64,000 nucleotides of DNA from Gleditsia sinensis. Its lineage: Eukaryota > Streptophyta > Magnoliopsida > Fabales > Fabaceae. The translations under genes were made by a program, and so were the position numbers. The notes under the pieces were generated by a model. It was not told where the DNA came from and did not search any database. It worked only from the letters and a program-made list of their open reading frames with translations. Positions within the stretch are counted from its first letter, which is position 1, and each line of letters begins with the position of its first letter. Shown one piece after another: positions 1 through 12,145 of this stretch. The stretch is from positions 41,091,501 through 41,155,500 of the forward strand of contig CM073471.1 of NCBI GenBank assembly GCA_037074535.1, given 5' to 3'.

Positions 1-1409
1 CACTGAGTCATTTTTTAAGTCTTTGGATCCTCTGGACACGTTTTTGAGGTCTAATTGGTCAAATTCGGATTGTAAAAGTACATTTTAAGGCTGTCCAACC
101 AGGAACCCTACCTTGTGAGTAGATAATTCTTTCTATGACTTGTCCAATGCTCTTCTTGAACTATAAAAGTATTATTGTTTCTGTTTATAAATTATTTATG
201 CTATTATAAGTTTATTAAATGTGTTAAAATATCTGTTATACTTACAAACTGGCACATAGTTCAAGAAGAGTATGGTTTTAGAAATGTATTTTGGAACTCA
301 TTAAATATGTGGTTCTAAATGTATTTATCATTATTTGATAAAGTGACTATTATGTGCACGATGCATTGATTTGTAAAGTTATATACTTGTGAAAATGATG
401 CATGTCATATTATAAACGAGACTGAATGGCAAGTGTAAAGCTCATGGTGAGTTGCTTGATAATTATGGCAAGCGTAAAACTTATGGCGAGTTGCTTGATA
501 ATTTTACATTGTATTTGATGAATATGCATTAATAAATATGTATTTATATATATATGGATGAATATCGACGGGTTGTATGGCTTGTGACGGTACCGAATAG
601 GGGACGCCCTATTAGCCTGAGTGAACCAAGAGAGGGCCGCTCCAACCGGGTGACAGTGGTAATGTGAGGAGGCAGGAGTGTGATGAACTCACATTCTCTG
701 ATCACTTATTGTGACTGTAGTCGATCGGTCACTATGCGTATAGTAAATTGCATTGACCAGACGCCGAATGAAGCAGGTCATTTTACATTGAGTGTGTGGG
801 TTGATCAGATCGTCGAGTGAGGCAAGTCATTTTTAAATTAAGTGTGCTAGACCGTCGAGTGAGGCAAGTACATGGATTGACCATATCACCGAGTGAGGCA
901 GGTCATTTTTAAATTAAGTGTGCCAAACCGCCGAGTGAGGCATGTGCATTAAAAGTGATGATTGTATCTCCAAATCATAATATTTCACTATAATTTATAC
1001 AGTTGAGCATAACAATATTTGTTTAATGATCATACCATGGTGCATATGGTTTTGGATATCTGAATATCCTTTGATTTGAGAATATTTGAAATACTGGTCC
1101 TATATGAATGTACTTCTAAACTATATTTTCTATGTGACAAATTTTAAAATATAAGTACATCCATATGCTGATCTAAGAGGTCATAGGAGGAATTATTTGC
1201 TCACCGAGTTATCAAACTCACTATACGATATTTTCACATTTTTCAGATAAGAATATTAGAGTCTGATTCGACAGATAGATGACATATTTTCTAGGTGAGT
1301 CTACGTTGTTTTCAAGGCTCAGTTTTTGAATTATACCGTTGTTGTATTCTAGAGTGTGCTCTAAATGCTATAGGCAAGATCCCCGTTTCTGCTGTACTAT
1401 AATGTTTAT
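1..1409 (+). mobile_element. LTR of family B (copy B1), left part, cut by window edge
   Basis: This matches, in inverted orientation, the family B LTRs at 5028-7150, 28120-30302 and 53104-55332. Shared blocks include the segment around GCTGTCCAACC (near 92-102), a block reading GGGGACGCCCTATTAG near 600, and the phrase before TTTTTCAG near 1246. A GTGAGT at 115-120 and a pyrimidine-rich TTTTTCAG ending at 1246 look like splice donor and acceptor in the LTR sense strand. The LTR is interrupted at 1409 by solo LTR C and resumes at 3748. No PBS follows its end at 3911, so it is a 3' LTR or a solo LTR. Its left boundary is outside the window. Confidence 0.8.
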
Positions 1410-2489
1410 TGTAACACCATATATTTTTTTTTTCTTTTTATCACATTTCTCATAACAATATATATATGCATAAATACCCATATATGTATATTACAAATCC
1501 CGCATAAGTATTCATGATACAATACAAGTCATAATTACAATATAAATACAAGAGTCCCCATACAGCACACCACCCTTGAAACACAAAGGGTGAGGAGGTG
1601 GTGCTGACATCGGGATCTTTACCGGCAACGCCGTCCATGGAAGCATCTCACTTCTTTTTATCTGAACATAACACCACAATAGTGAGAACAGGGTTCTCAG
1701 TAGACTCAACTTTTTATAATAAAATGTGTAAAAACAGATATTATGTTCAACTGTATAAACTATAGAAAATATCAAGCTTTTATGATAAAATCATAACTTT
1801 TAATACACCTGTCTCACTCGGCGATCTGGCACACTCAATGCATGAAAAACATAGCTCTTCATGTTGCGCAATGCTCATCGAATGCCATAGCTATAAAATC
1901 ACACATTTTCACTCATTGCTTCTCTTTTATTCTCATTTACTTCTCTTTTATTCTCATTCGCTTCTCTTTTATTCTCATGTGGTTGGGTGGCCTCATCGGC
2001 TCACTCAGGCTAGTAGGGCGTCCCCTACCCGTTACCGTCACAGGCATACAACCCACCAATATTCATCGATGTCCACTCAAGTCAAATGCAATGCATATGC
2101 ACCAAGCAACTCACCACGAGTTTTACGCTTGTCAATCAATAACAAATGCAATGTAAAAATATCATTTTCATGCTCAATGAGTTATATAAATATAGATCAC
2201 AACTTTTACCGTGAGCATATTTCAAATCATATGTTCAATAGGTATTTCCATCTCTATCACTCTTTCAAAATATCTCAAATTAATGTAAGCCCTTTGAAAT
2301 CAAGTAAAGAAAATAATGTTTTGGTGATATAAAACCATCACTTTAGAAGTATTTCTCTTGGTCAATTGGTTTCTAAAATCCCTTCAACAAATAAGGTTCT
2401 TTTTCCTATAGAAAACAGTGAAGAATAAGGTTTTCCAGCCCTAAACATGGCCTTGAAACTCAGAACACAGCTAGACCGTGTTCTGTGAT

Positions 2490-3050
2490 CTTCCTTCACT
2501 AATCAGACCATAACTCTCTCATTTCAACTCTGATTAAGTTGATTTCGGTATCTTTGTAAAGTTAAGACAATTACCTACAACTTTGATGTTAACCATATGT
2601 TCTAATTCCTTACTGATTAGTCCCCGAAATTCGAACACTAAAGCACTCATATTTACAAATTCTGGATTCTAGACTTTTCATGTTCTGTGACCTTCCCTCA
2701 CTATTTAGAACATAACTCTCTCATTTAAACTATGATTAAGCTTATTTTGATGTCTATGTAAAGATAAGATAATTACCTACAACTTTCATGTTTACAATAT
2801 TTTCAAATTCCTTACCGATTAGTCCCAGAAATTCGAACACTAAAACACTCATATTTACAAATTCTGGATTTTAGACTTTTCGTGTTCTGTGACCTCTGCT
2901 TACTTTTTGGGTCATATCTCCCTCATATTGACTCCAAATTAGGTGATTTCAGAGCCTATAAATTCGTGAGACATATATCTACAATTCTTATGTTGATAAT
3001 TTCTTTAAAATCGTTACCGAGTTTGCCCAGAAATTCAAAATAACCAAAAC
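2490..3050. repeat. Degenerate ~190-bp tandem module, about 3 units, in LTR C
   Basis: Three diverged units each carry CATAACTCTCTCAT or a variant, then an ACTCNNATTAAG block, then a block reading CTACAACTTT or CTACAATTCT followed by ATGTT. The same module forms arrays in the A, D and G LTRs of this window. Confidence 0.75.
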
Positions 3051-3401
3051 AGAAAAATCCACATAATATACAACCCACATGTTGCACAATTTCACATTTA
3101 ATCACTTGTAAAACATAGAAATTGCATCAAAATTTGTGGAGAGTAGGTGTTAAGCCTACCTTAACAAGCTTCCTAAACTTTGTATACCAATTTCTCACCA
3201 CCAAAACCTACATCCATTTCTTGAATTAGGAAATCCATTGAAGAAAAAATGATTATAGAAGAATTTGGATCAAGAAAACCTACCTTGATTTTCTCCTCTT
3301 GCACTTTCTCTCTCTTCTTCCTCTCTCTTCTTCTTGTTCTCTCCTTTCTGAATTTTTTATGATCACTCCCCCTCCACTTTGATAGTCAAGACCATCATCA
3401 T

Positions 3402-3532
3402 CACTCAAGTGTTTTAGAAATACTTCTAGCCTACCACTCAAGTGTTTTAAAAATCCTTCTAGCCTACCACTCAAGTGTTTTAGAAACATTTCCAGCCTAC
3501 CATTCAAGTGTTTTAGAAACACTTCCAAGCTA
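3402..3532. repeat. 33-bp minisatellite, about 4 copies
   Basis: The unit ACTCAAGTGTTTTAGAAA plus a CTTCTAGCCTACC-like tail is repeated four times with few changes. As 33 is divisible by 3, the minus strand shows an 11-residue repeat over this stretch, which I regard as an artefact rather than a protein. Confidence 0.85.
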
Positions 3533-3747
3533 CTTCGTTGGAATTACCAAAATTCCATTCTAACAAAAATCGTATAAATACTAAAAATTGTATAAATACC
3601 AAAATACCACTTTAAAGTATTTACAACATTACTAGTCTATTGAAATTACATAATTGTTACTCTCTAAAAGCATTACAATACGACCCTTAAATTAAAGATT
3701 ATGTAAATACCCATTAGTATTTTAGGAAAAAAATCAGGGATGTTACA

Positions 3748-3911
3748 TTATAGACTTGGTTTGTATATTGTGTATACATGAGAGATCCTGTATGTATCTG
3801 TTCCCATGATAAAGAATTGAATTATGCATCTTTATGGAGAATATCTGTTTGCGGAAATAATAAAAAAATAAAAAAATTTTATTTTACGTAACGTAAATTG
3901 GGGGTGTTACA
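3748..3911 (+). mobile_element. LTR B1, right end
   Basis: Continuation of the B1 LTR after insertion C. It ends in ACGTAAATTGGGGGTGTTACA at 3911, the mirror of the start of B3 (TGTAATGCCTCCAATTTACG). The next bases are a CA repeat, not a primer-binding site. Confidence 0.8.
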
Positions 3912-3932
3912 GGCACACACACACACACACAC
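3912..3932. repeat. Short (CA)n microsatellite
   Basis: About nine CA units directly after the B1 terminus. Confidence 0.9.
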
Positions 3933-4431
3933 GTAAAGGATGGAGAAGAAGGCACGTACACTAGGATTTTAGCTAGATCCACCATTATCAAGTCTTGAAT
4001 AATGGGAATATGCCCTCTATCCATTGAATATCAATCAAAAAGGTTAGAATGACAATCGGCATATTACTTATTTTTATCTTAACACAACATTGAATCATAG
4101 TAAAAACTAAAGTTCTCAATAAGTTTAACAATAATCATAGATACTGCACATTGGACATGCAATGTTATGTTCAGCTGTATTAACTACATAATTTTAGCTA
4201 GCCATATAGATCATATGAATATCTAATGCATGTACTACAGTGTCATTAGGGCATGCGTGTATACATAACATTCATCAATAATACATATAGATATCGTGCA
4301 TTAACAATTCAATGTACTTTATATAAGACAATTTCATATAGTGGTTGTTTACTCTTTATTTACTATTTTTGTAACAAGGTCAATGTGAGTCTCCCCAAAT
4401 TCACTCCTGAACGAGCTTTGCTTCGTTTAGG
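3933..4431 (-). mobile_element. Diverged LTR fragment X, left part
   Basis: The stretch holds the blocks AGTTTAACAATAATCAT and GTTCAGCTGTATTAACTA (near 4111-4188) and GGTCAATGTGAGT (near 4378-4390), in the order seen in minus-oriented D LTRs, but is otherwise far diverged. D1 starts at 4432. Sequence resembling the continuation of X appears after D1 at about 36936. No gene is visible. Confidence 0.45.
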
Positions 4432-5027
4432 TGTAACATCTCTAATTTCGTTTCTTTTATTAATAAATGTACATAATAAATATTTAGTTAAGAAAATAAA
4501 ATCTATTAGAAATTTTTTAGATATCTAAAAAAATATAATCCATAGAAATTCTTCACCTTATGTGTATACATAGAAAATATTTTTAACATTAAGGGAATAA
4601 GTAAAGAGAGAAAACATAATAGGAAAAATTAGAAATAACACATTAAAGAGAGGCGAAATTTTTGGGTAAAGAAGATAAATTTTTGGAAAGTAAGTAAAGG
4701 TCTTAAAATTTCAAGAAGATTGGATTATGATAATTTTTCCTAATTTAAGAGATAGAATTCTTAAGTTTAACATCTTCAACTACACATTGAGTTTTTACCT
4801 ATGGATACTTTATATAGAGTTTTTTCACTTCACATAAGTTTATAGCAAGCCAATAGGATAACCCAAACAAGAAATAAAACATAGACTTGGACTGAGATAT
4901 AGAAATTGGACCGATAGCTCACAAACCATAAAAATGTGACCAAGTCTTTCATGAAAGGTATAATTTCAGTCAAAGCAAAGGAAATAGGTAAGAATGAGCC
5001 CAAATTCAAGAGAAAAAAAATAAGAAT
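4432..5027 (+). mobile_element. D-family LTR (D1), first segment
   Basis: It starts TGTAACATCTCTAATTTCG and follows the D consensus seen at 23974 and 33435. It stops at 5027, where B2 inserted, and resumes at 30308. At the join, GAGCCCAAATTCAAGAG near 4995 leads into GATGTGAGGAAATAG near 30308, as in intact D2 at 24577-24640. Unlike the other D copies it lacks the duplicated first ~54 bp. Confidence 0.85.
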
Positions 5028-7150
5028 TGTAATGCCCCCAATTTACTGGCACTTGAAACAAACATTTTTTTTTTCCGTAATAAGATATTTATCATAACAT
5101 GCATAGTACTATTTTTTGGGGTCATGGAAATAGATACATATAGGTTCTCTCATGTATACACATTATACATACTAAGTTATAAATGTTAATGTAACAACAG
5201 AAACATGGATTCTACCTGTGGCGTTCAGAGCACACTCTAAAATACAATCACAGTATAATTCAAAACTGTGAGCCTTGAAAGCAACGTAGACTCACATAGA
5301 GAATATGTCACCTAATTGATCACCTATATGTAAGATTAAACTTTGTATTATTATATGAAAAATGTGGAAATATCGTGTAGTGAGTTTGACAACTCAGTGA
5401 GCAGATAATACCTCTTATGACCTCTTAGATCGGCATATGGATGTACTCATGTTTTAAAATTTGTCACATAGAAAATACAGTTCAGAAGTACATCTATATG
5501 TGACCCATATTTCAAATATTTTCAAATAAAAGGATATTCATATATCCAAAACCATATTCAGCACGGTATGATTATTAAACAAATATTATTATGCTCAGTT
5601 GTATAAACTATAGTACAATTTTAAGCTTTTGAGATAAAGTTATAACTTTTAAAATGACTTGCCTCATTTGGAGATATGGTCAACCCAATTTAAAATGACC
5701 TACCTCATTCGGCGATCTGGTCAACCCACACACTCACTTTACTCATTTGCTATACGCATAGTGATCGATTGACTACAGTCACAATTATGATTAGGGAATG
5801 TGAGTTCATCACCCATCTACCTCCTCACATTACCACTGTCACCCAGTTGGAGTGGCCCTCCCTTGGCTCACTCAGCCTAATAGGGTGTCCCCTACTTAGT
5901 ACCGTCACAAGCCATACAACCCGTCGATATTCATCCATATATATAAATACATATATATAAATGTATATTCATCAAATGCAATATATAATTATTAAGCAAC
6001 TCGCTATGAGTTTTACGCTTGCTATTCAATCATGATCAGTAACTATATAGTTTTACAAATCAATGCCTCATGCACATAATATTCACTTTACCAAATAATG
6101 ATAAATACATTTAGAACCACATATTCAATGAGTTTCAAAATCTATTTGCAAAACCATACTTTTCTTGAACTGTGTGCAATTTCGTAAGCGAAACATATAT
6201 TTTAACACATTTCAGAAACTTATGATAGTATAAGTAAATTGTAAACATAACCAATTATACATTTTAAGTTTAAGAAGAGCACGTGGTAAGTCATAGAAAG
6301 AATTATCTACTCACAAGTCAGGGCTCCAGGTTGGACAGCCCCAAATGTAAGTTTACAAGTCAAATCTTATCAAATAGATATTAAAAACGAGTCCGGAGGG
6401 TCCAAAAACTTAGGAAATGACCTTGGAAGTTTGGTCAACGCTAGTCATTGTTCACGCCCGAAAAACACTATTCACAGCCAAAAAATACTATTCCCACTCA
6501 TCGGAGTTACTTTTTCTGAGATTTTGCTACTTTTGATCTACGACGATTCTGTAGTTGATTTGAAAAATTGTTCAGTCAAAATCATAGTATTATCCATCCT
6601 GAATCCAGCGGTACCTTTAGTTTTGAGATTAGAGACCTGCAGACACTCCAGATCTAGAGAGAAAACTTAGATGTTGCTATTCATGCTATTTACACTATTC
6701 ATAAAAATTTTGCAGAAAACTCACGTGGTTCGTCTGCCCCTCCCTGTTTTCTTTTATTATTATAATTATTATTATTTAATAATTAAATATTTAAGATTAT
6801 TTTTATAATATTTTATATATATTCATATAAATACTGTTCTTTATCTTAAAACATCTCAAAAGTTTTTAAAAATTTATATTATTGCAAAACTTTAGTTGCA
6901 TTCTTAAATCATGATTTTTCTTGATAAAAATTCTAATAAAACAAATCACAAAATAAATATATTTATACATAATAGAAGAAAAAATCTTTCTAAAAATAAA
7001 AAAATTATTAAAGGCCAATATGATTATTTTAAGCAAAACAAAAATTATTTTAATTAAAAATATATTTGGTTTTACCAAACATAATCATTTAAAATAAAAA
7101 TATATTTTTTATTGTAAAAAATTATTATTTAAAATTTATAGGATATTACA
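5028..7150 (-). mobile_element. 3' LTR of B2
   Basis: Runs from TGTAATGCCCCCAATTTAC to GGATATTACA. It matches the 5' LTR at 28120-30302 over its whole length with scattered substitutions. It carries the shared LTR blocks, including TTCAGTTGTATAAACTATAG-like sequence near 5600 and GGGTGTCCCCTA near 5882. Short direct repeats of a CACTATTCAC(N)CGAAAA type lie near 6445-6500. The frame at 6431-6670 is not conserved in the other LTRs and is not a gene. Confidence 0.9.
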
Positions 7151-7559
7151 TTCTTCTCCCTTAAGAAATTTGGTCCCCGAATTTCAACCCATCCTATCAC
7201 ATGTAGAGAATGAAGTCAAGGCATAATTCGGAGTTACTAACCTTATTACTCAAATAATTGGGGATATTTTTTCTGTATATCATCTTTACTTTTAGGAAAT
7301 CTCCTTACTTGTCAAACAATAATAAACATTGGTTTTTTTTCCTCATAATTAAGTCAAATTCTTGTCCAATTTTATTTCTTAGAATTAGATAGTATGAGAA
7401 GAATCTGATAGGTATTTCCTTAGTATTAATGCAAGAAAGACCATAATAACATTAATTAATCCTGATAGCAAAGTTAGGCGATATATACTATGCATATTTA
7501 GTCCAAAATTTCAAAAGGGCCTATATATTAAATCTTAACTTTTTTCTTCTTTTCAAACC
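7151..7559 (-). other. B2 polypurine tract and 3' untranslated end
   Basis: On the minus strand a purine-rich run (CTTAAGGGAGAAGAA) abuts the LTR start, as expected of a plus-strand primer. The same arrangement follows the A and D4 LTRs at 10978 and 44949. The rest is AT-rich with no open frame. Confidence 0.6.
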
Positions 7560-8090
7560 TCATTACCTCTTTCATGGGTGAGTCATTTAAAAAAATTTGA
7601 TCACCAACTGATAATTTTTAGTGCTCAACATTCATGGTCCTTATAGACTTTTGGCCTGTATCGAATTGCTTGTATTCTTTTTCTAATCAATTTCACTTTA
7701 TCAACATGTTACCATAAGTCTGACTCTACTGAGTCATCTAACTGAAAGTTTATAACACTTCTTACATAAGGCTTTAAGTCATCCAATAACACTTTATTAT
7801 AGGTAAATTCTACTAAGAGATCTTTTTCCAAACTTAAAGACATATGCTTGAATCATGCTCTACAAACTAGCATCATCAATTTACGTTAGTCATATTCTAT
7901 CCATTGCATGATATTACAAATTAAATTCCAAAAACTTAACCTTATTAAACTCATCCACCTATTAGGAGACTTACGATATTTAATGTAAAACCTCAAATGG
8001 TGCCATTTATATATTGACTTGATTATTATTTATATGAGTAAATTCAACTAAGGACAAATAACTTCTCCCAACTTTTACCCAAATTATATA
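7560..8090 (-). pseudogene. Degraded gypsy integrase remnants of B2
   Basis: Minus-strand translation in several frames gives fragments resembling the end of Ty3/gypsy integrase: a LVEF(T/A)YN-like piece near 7810, a V-K-L-I-R-K-R-I piece near 7680-7710 that usually follows it, and a VGDxVFLK-like remnant near 7590. A second remnant near 7960-8090 resembles the stretch from LVEFAYN to the MAPFEVLYGRKC region. Stops and frameshifts are dense, and I found no complete DD-35-E triad. The identification rests on weak partial similarity and on position between the LTR and reverse transcriptase. Confidence 0.45.
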
Positions 8091-8754
8091 AAGATACCTG
8101 TAGCATAACTTTCATTGCAAAAACACATCATTTAGATTTACTATCAGCCATACTATAATTTAACAAAGATCTTTAGGCTTCTTGAATAGCTCTCCTGAAA
8201 CAAAATATTCAATTTTTTTACTTGCTAACACACTGAACAACGAAAGAAATATCACTTGTATACTCTTTTTACCATTATGCTAATACAATTTTTTTTTCCA
8301 GATCTTAATATATCCTTATTGCCTTAAGATTATCCATATTCACAATCTATGGCTTCTTTTGAAATCTCCTTTCTCAACCATTATTCACATCCTAGATATT
8401 AGACTCAATTTAGCATGGTATAAACTTTTAACACAAATATCTTGATCACCTACGTTATTTTCGGACATGGTCCTCAAAATATTCTCCATATTTCCAAATT
8501 AAGAGTTTAAAGATTAATTTAAATCCTATTTCTCATAATTTATTTCTCAAGAACTTCAACACCACTAATTCTCTTGAATACATTCGTCAAAGTACCATAA
8601 GGCTATCATCTATCTATTCATTTCAAACTTTTTATTACTTTACCCTATTAACCACTTGGACACCATAATTACTGAGTTTCAAAAAAAATAAATTAACTTT
8701 TCTTGTAATGAAAGAAAAGAATTTTGCATTTAATGCCAAACATTAATAAGAAAG
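8091..8754. other. AT-rich decayed B2 interior
   Basis: No ORF or recognisable domain. Position suggests decayed pol sequence of B2, ending where element A inserted at 8755. Confidence 0.4.
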
Positions 8755-9746
8755 TGTAAGAGCCAGGTTTTTTTTTATATATGCGTTCAGTTTTATCTTG
8801 GTTTATACTACAAGTGAATTTCCTTAATCTTACTAAGCCATAAGAATAAAATACCACATATTTATATAATCACTCCACAAGAGGTTACATCAATATTAGA
8901 GTTATACAAGAGTAACACTAGGAATTATTCTTCCAAAAATATACACTGGTTATATTACATAATGTACATCCTACTGACTAGGCTCTGGCCTAGCACCATA
9001 CCCCTAGGGTGCATGGGGTGATAGAGGGGGTGGTGCCGATGCCGGGATCTCTACTACGTTCATTATTATTACATCTTGTACCTTTACCATCAGTGTAGGC
9101 ATCTCAGTTGCTATTATCTGAACACATCACCAAAATTAATGAGAATAAGATCTCAATAGGTCTAACATTAACAATTTATAATGAAAGTAAAACAAGTGAC
9201 GTGTTCAGCTGTATAGGCTATAGAAAACATTATTTAAAACTATAATCAGTGCATATAATATAAAATGATTGAAATGCGTACACCAAAATTTTTTCGGTTG
9301 TTAATAGGTCACTATCACTTGGTCGGAGTGGCCATAACCCATGGCTAACTCAAGGCTAATAAGGCGTCCCCTATCCAATACCGTCTCACAGCCATTACGA
9401 CCTCTCAAGTCACCTTACCACCACAAGGTACCGCATGTCGCCGTGTCGCCTTGCCACCATAAGGGTCATCCCAATATTTCATTTTAAGATATAGGTGTAT
9501 CACTCACACATCACACCATCACATATGCCACTTATGCTTTTAAGCATTCACTTCATATGCATCACATACACCTTTGAGATCATGCATCTCATGAATATAC
9601 AATTTACCCATATATCATACATGCCTTTCACTAGGTCATGCACTCTCAAATTTTCATTAATGCAACATATATACAACACACACACATGCCTCATCTGCAT
9701 ATACCTCATCTATTTACCATGCAAGTATTTCACACATGCACACACT

Positions 9747-9908
9747 TCTCATTCATATGCATCTCATCAATGCATCTTGTATACATCTCACACACATCTT
9801 ATCTATATGAATATCATCAATGCATCACGCATCCATATCACATACATCTCATCTATATGATTCTCATCAATGCATCATGCATCCGTCTCACATACATCTT
9901 ATCTATAT
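9747..9908. repeat. 50-bp tandem repeat, about 3 units, in A 3' LTR
   Basis: Units share CATCAATGCATC, CATCCATCTCACATACATCT and CTATATGA-like blocks at 50-bp spacing. Counterpart at 20157-20312. Confidence 0.85.
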
Positions 9909-10059
9909 GCAATATTTGATTTAATTTCTCATAATAAAAGGTTATAATTCACACTACAATGCATCATTAACAAGGTATTTATTTGTATTTTAGTTTCCCT
10001 TAGCATCATCCATTCATTGGGGTTCATTTAGAGCCTTCAAAATGCAAAATAGGGCAATT

Positions 10060-10530
10060 TCAGCCTCAAGCACGGCTTGCCCGTGTCCCAAGGCATGACC
10101 ATGCTTAAAATTGTGCAAATCGTGCTACAGAATTCTCAAAAATAGCCCCCAACACGGCCGTGTTTCAGGCTGTAGTATGGCGATCACCCTGACCTTCCTT
10201 CAATCTCTTAGCCATAACTCCCTCATTTTAACTCCGATTAAGGCGATTTTGGTGTCTATGGAAAGCTAGATAATTACCTACAACTTTTATGTTTATTAAT
10301 TTTACATATTTCAAATAGATTTAAATATAAAAGTGTTACAAACCCAACATTGTGATTCTGTGCGTGAAATCTGACCTTGCTTCACTCGTTGAGGCATAAC
10401 TCTCTCATATTAGATTGGATTAAAGTGATTTCATAGGAGTTTTAACCATAAGACACAGATCTACAACTTTTATGTTGAAGAGATCTTCTAATTCGACATA
10501 AATCAAGAAATAAAGATTTATTCATTCAGA
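10060..10530. repeat. CACGG/CCGTG cluster followed by ~190-bp module in A 3' LTR
   Basis: Between 10070 and 10185 are repeated CACGG and CCGTG half-sites, including the perfect palindrome ACACGGCCGTGT near 10154. Two diverged units of the module described at 14900-15830 follow, each with CATAACTC(C/T)CTCAT, a GATTAAG(G/T)GATTT-like block and CTACAACTTTTATGTT. Confidence 0.8.
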
Positions 10531-10977
10531 CCATCGAATTTTATCCATCCAAAGTCAATTTTCAGCACAAAACATGCAATACATATGCATCCAAACCTTT
10601 GCTCTACATAGATATTCATATGATCAATCCAATACATGCATAAGATACCTCTATCAACAAAAATTTATAAGTATACACATATGTCATCAAGATTTCAAGC
10701 TTCATAGTAAATTAATGTTAAACCTACCTTAAGAACTCCTTAGATTCCTTCTTTTTAATGCCTTTCTCTCTTCTCTCTCTTTCTCCTTTGTCCTTCTTCC
10801 TTCTTCCTCTTCTCCTTGTTGGCTATGTTTTTTGTTTCTGATTCCTCTCTCCCTTTGATCAAATTATTGAGTCTGATCCCCATTCCTTCTAGAAGTTACT
10901 CCTTCTTATTTTTTGCCCCTTATTTCTCTAATTATTACAAGATTACCATACCATAGAATTAATTGAGGGATGTTACA

Positions 10978-11032
10978 TTTCTCTCCCCCTAAGAAAGAAT
11001 TTTGTCCTCAAAATTTAGAGTTTTACCTATCT
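10978..11032 (-). other. Polypurine tract and 3' end of element A interior
   Basis: On the minus strand CTTAGGGGGAGAGAA lies directly before the 3' LTR. This is a canonical polypurine tract at the expected place. Confidence 0.8.
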
Positions 11033-12145
11033 CTAAAGTTGTGGATACATTTGTCTCATTTCATCTTCTCTTTCCCAAGTAGCATCCCCTTCATCAAATC
11101 CATTCCAAGCTATCTTCACTAAAGGAATAGTCTTGTTACGTAATTGCTTTACCTCTCTATCCAGTACTGAGACCAGTTTGGCTTTATAAGTTAACTTCTC
11201 ATTTACAGTCACTGAGTCTTCTTGGATTAAGTGCACAGGATTCGGAAGGTACTTACGAAGTTGAGAGACATGGAACACATTGTGAAGGTTTGATAAGTGT
11301 GGAGGAAGTGCAATTTGATAAGAAAATGGTCCCACTTTCTTAAGAATTTGATAAGGACCCAAGAACCGTGGACTTAGCTTTTTGACCTTCATTGCCCGCT
11401 CGATGCCTGTGATAGGAGAGATTTTCAAAAACACATGATCCCCTTCCTAAAACTGCAACGGCATTCTTCTTTTGTCATAATAACTCTTCTGCCAGCTTTG
11501 GGCTATTCGCATCTTTTCTCGGACCATTTTTATTTGTTCAGTGGTGTGTCGGACCAAGTCTGGGCCCAACAAATTTCTTTTCCCCACTTCATACCAACAC
11601 AAAGGGGATTTGCATTTCCAACCATACAAGGCTTCATAAGGTGCCATCCCAATGCTGGAGTGGTAGCTGTTATTATAAGCAAACTCAACTAGTGGCAAAT
11701 ATTTATCCCATCCTTTTCCTTGTTCCAAAGTGCATGCTCTGAGCATATCCTCTAGAGTCTGTATGGTCCTCTCAGTTTGACCATCAGTCTGGGGGTGGTA
11801 GGCTGTACTAAAATGTAGTTTGGTGCCAAAAGCTTCTTGTAAAGCCCTCCAAAATCTAGAAGTAAATTTGGGATCTCTATCTGAGATAATACTGTTAGGG
11901 ATTCTATGCAACCTCACAACTTCCCTTACATATAGTTGGGCTAGTCTCTCTAATGGATAATTGATTCTAATGGGCAAGAAATGAGCAGACTTTGTCAATC
12001 TGTCCACTATTACCCATATTGAATCAAAACCGATTTGAGTTTTAGGCAACCCCACAATGAAATCCATAGAAATACTATCCCACTTCCACTTCAGTATCTC
12101 CAAGGGTTGCAGTAGTCCCGCTGGTTTCTGATGTTCTATCTTCAC
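11033..12145 (-). pseudogene. Integrase of element A (core plus C-terminal chromodomain-like end)
   Basis: Inserts retroelement cDNA into chromosomes. The first frame (12145 down to 11447, 232 residues) holds the full DD-35-E triad: Asp28 (SMDFIVGLP), Asp89 (SDRDPKF) and Glu125 (DGQTERTIQ), spaced 60 and 35 residues apart. It continues through VEFAYNNSYHSSIGMAPYEA to a short KRRMPLQF end. A single TAG (MPLQF-stop-EGDHVFLK) separates it from the second frame (11434 to 11033, 133 residues) with the KLSPRFLGPYQILKKVG block and a tail PLVKIAWNG...ATWEREDEM that resembles the chromodomain of Tekay/Del-type chromoviruses, thought to guide insertion to heterochromatin. Apart from that stop it is well preserved. 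Confidence 0.9.

Larger units (their letters stand above)
1410..3747 (-). mobile_element. Solo LTR, family C, inserted in B1
   Basis: It begins TGTAACACC and ends GGGATGTTACA, the inverted termini typical of this LTR group, and interrupts the B1 LTR, which continues on both sides. The flanks share only a 4-base TTAT (left TTTAT, right TTATA), so the duplication is imperfect. Order of internal blocks (TCGGGATCT near 1611-1619, the GTTCAACTGTATAAAC block near 1744, GGGCGTCCCCTACC near 2017) matches the minus-oriented LTRs of element A, so I infer minus orientation. There is no PBS or coding sequence. Open frames at 1838-2332 and 3280-3528 are chance or repeat-driven. Confidence 0.75.
8755..10977 (-). 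mobile_element. 3' LTR of element A
   Basis: TGTAAGAGCCAGG (8755) to AGGGATGTTACA (10977). Nearly identical to 19108-21540, but lacking a 42-bp segment present there near 19430-19475 and carrying one instead of three copies of a 54-bp repeat near its 5' (right) end. The frames at 9495-9919 also appear in the other LTR and only reflect the CATCTCAT-rich sequence. Confidence 0.92.

Noticed and set aside
3280..3528. Minus-strand ORF with an 11-residue repeat
   Set aside because: Produced by a 33-bp minisatellite in a solo LTR; not present in related LTRs.
9495..9919. Two overlapping ORFs (121 and 93 codons) repeated almost identically at 19899-20323
   Set aside because: They lie in the paired LTRs of element A and reflect a 50-bp CATCTCAT-rich repeat; the conservation is that of LTR copies, with no domain.
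11435..11692. Plus-strand 85-codon ORF
   Set aside because: Opposite-strand shadow of the element A integrase.
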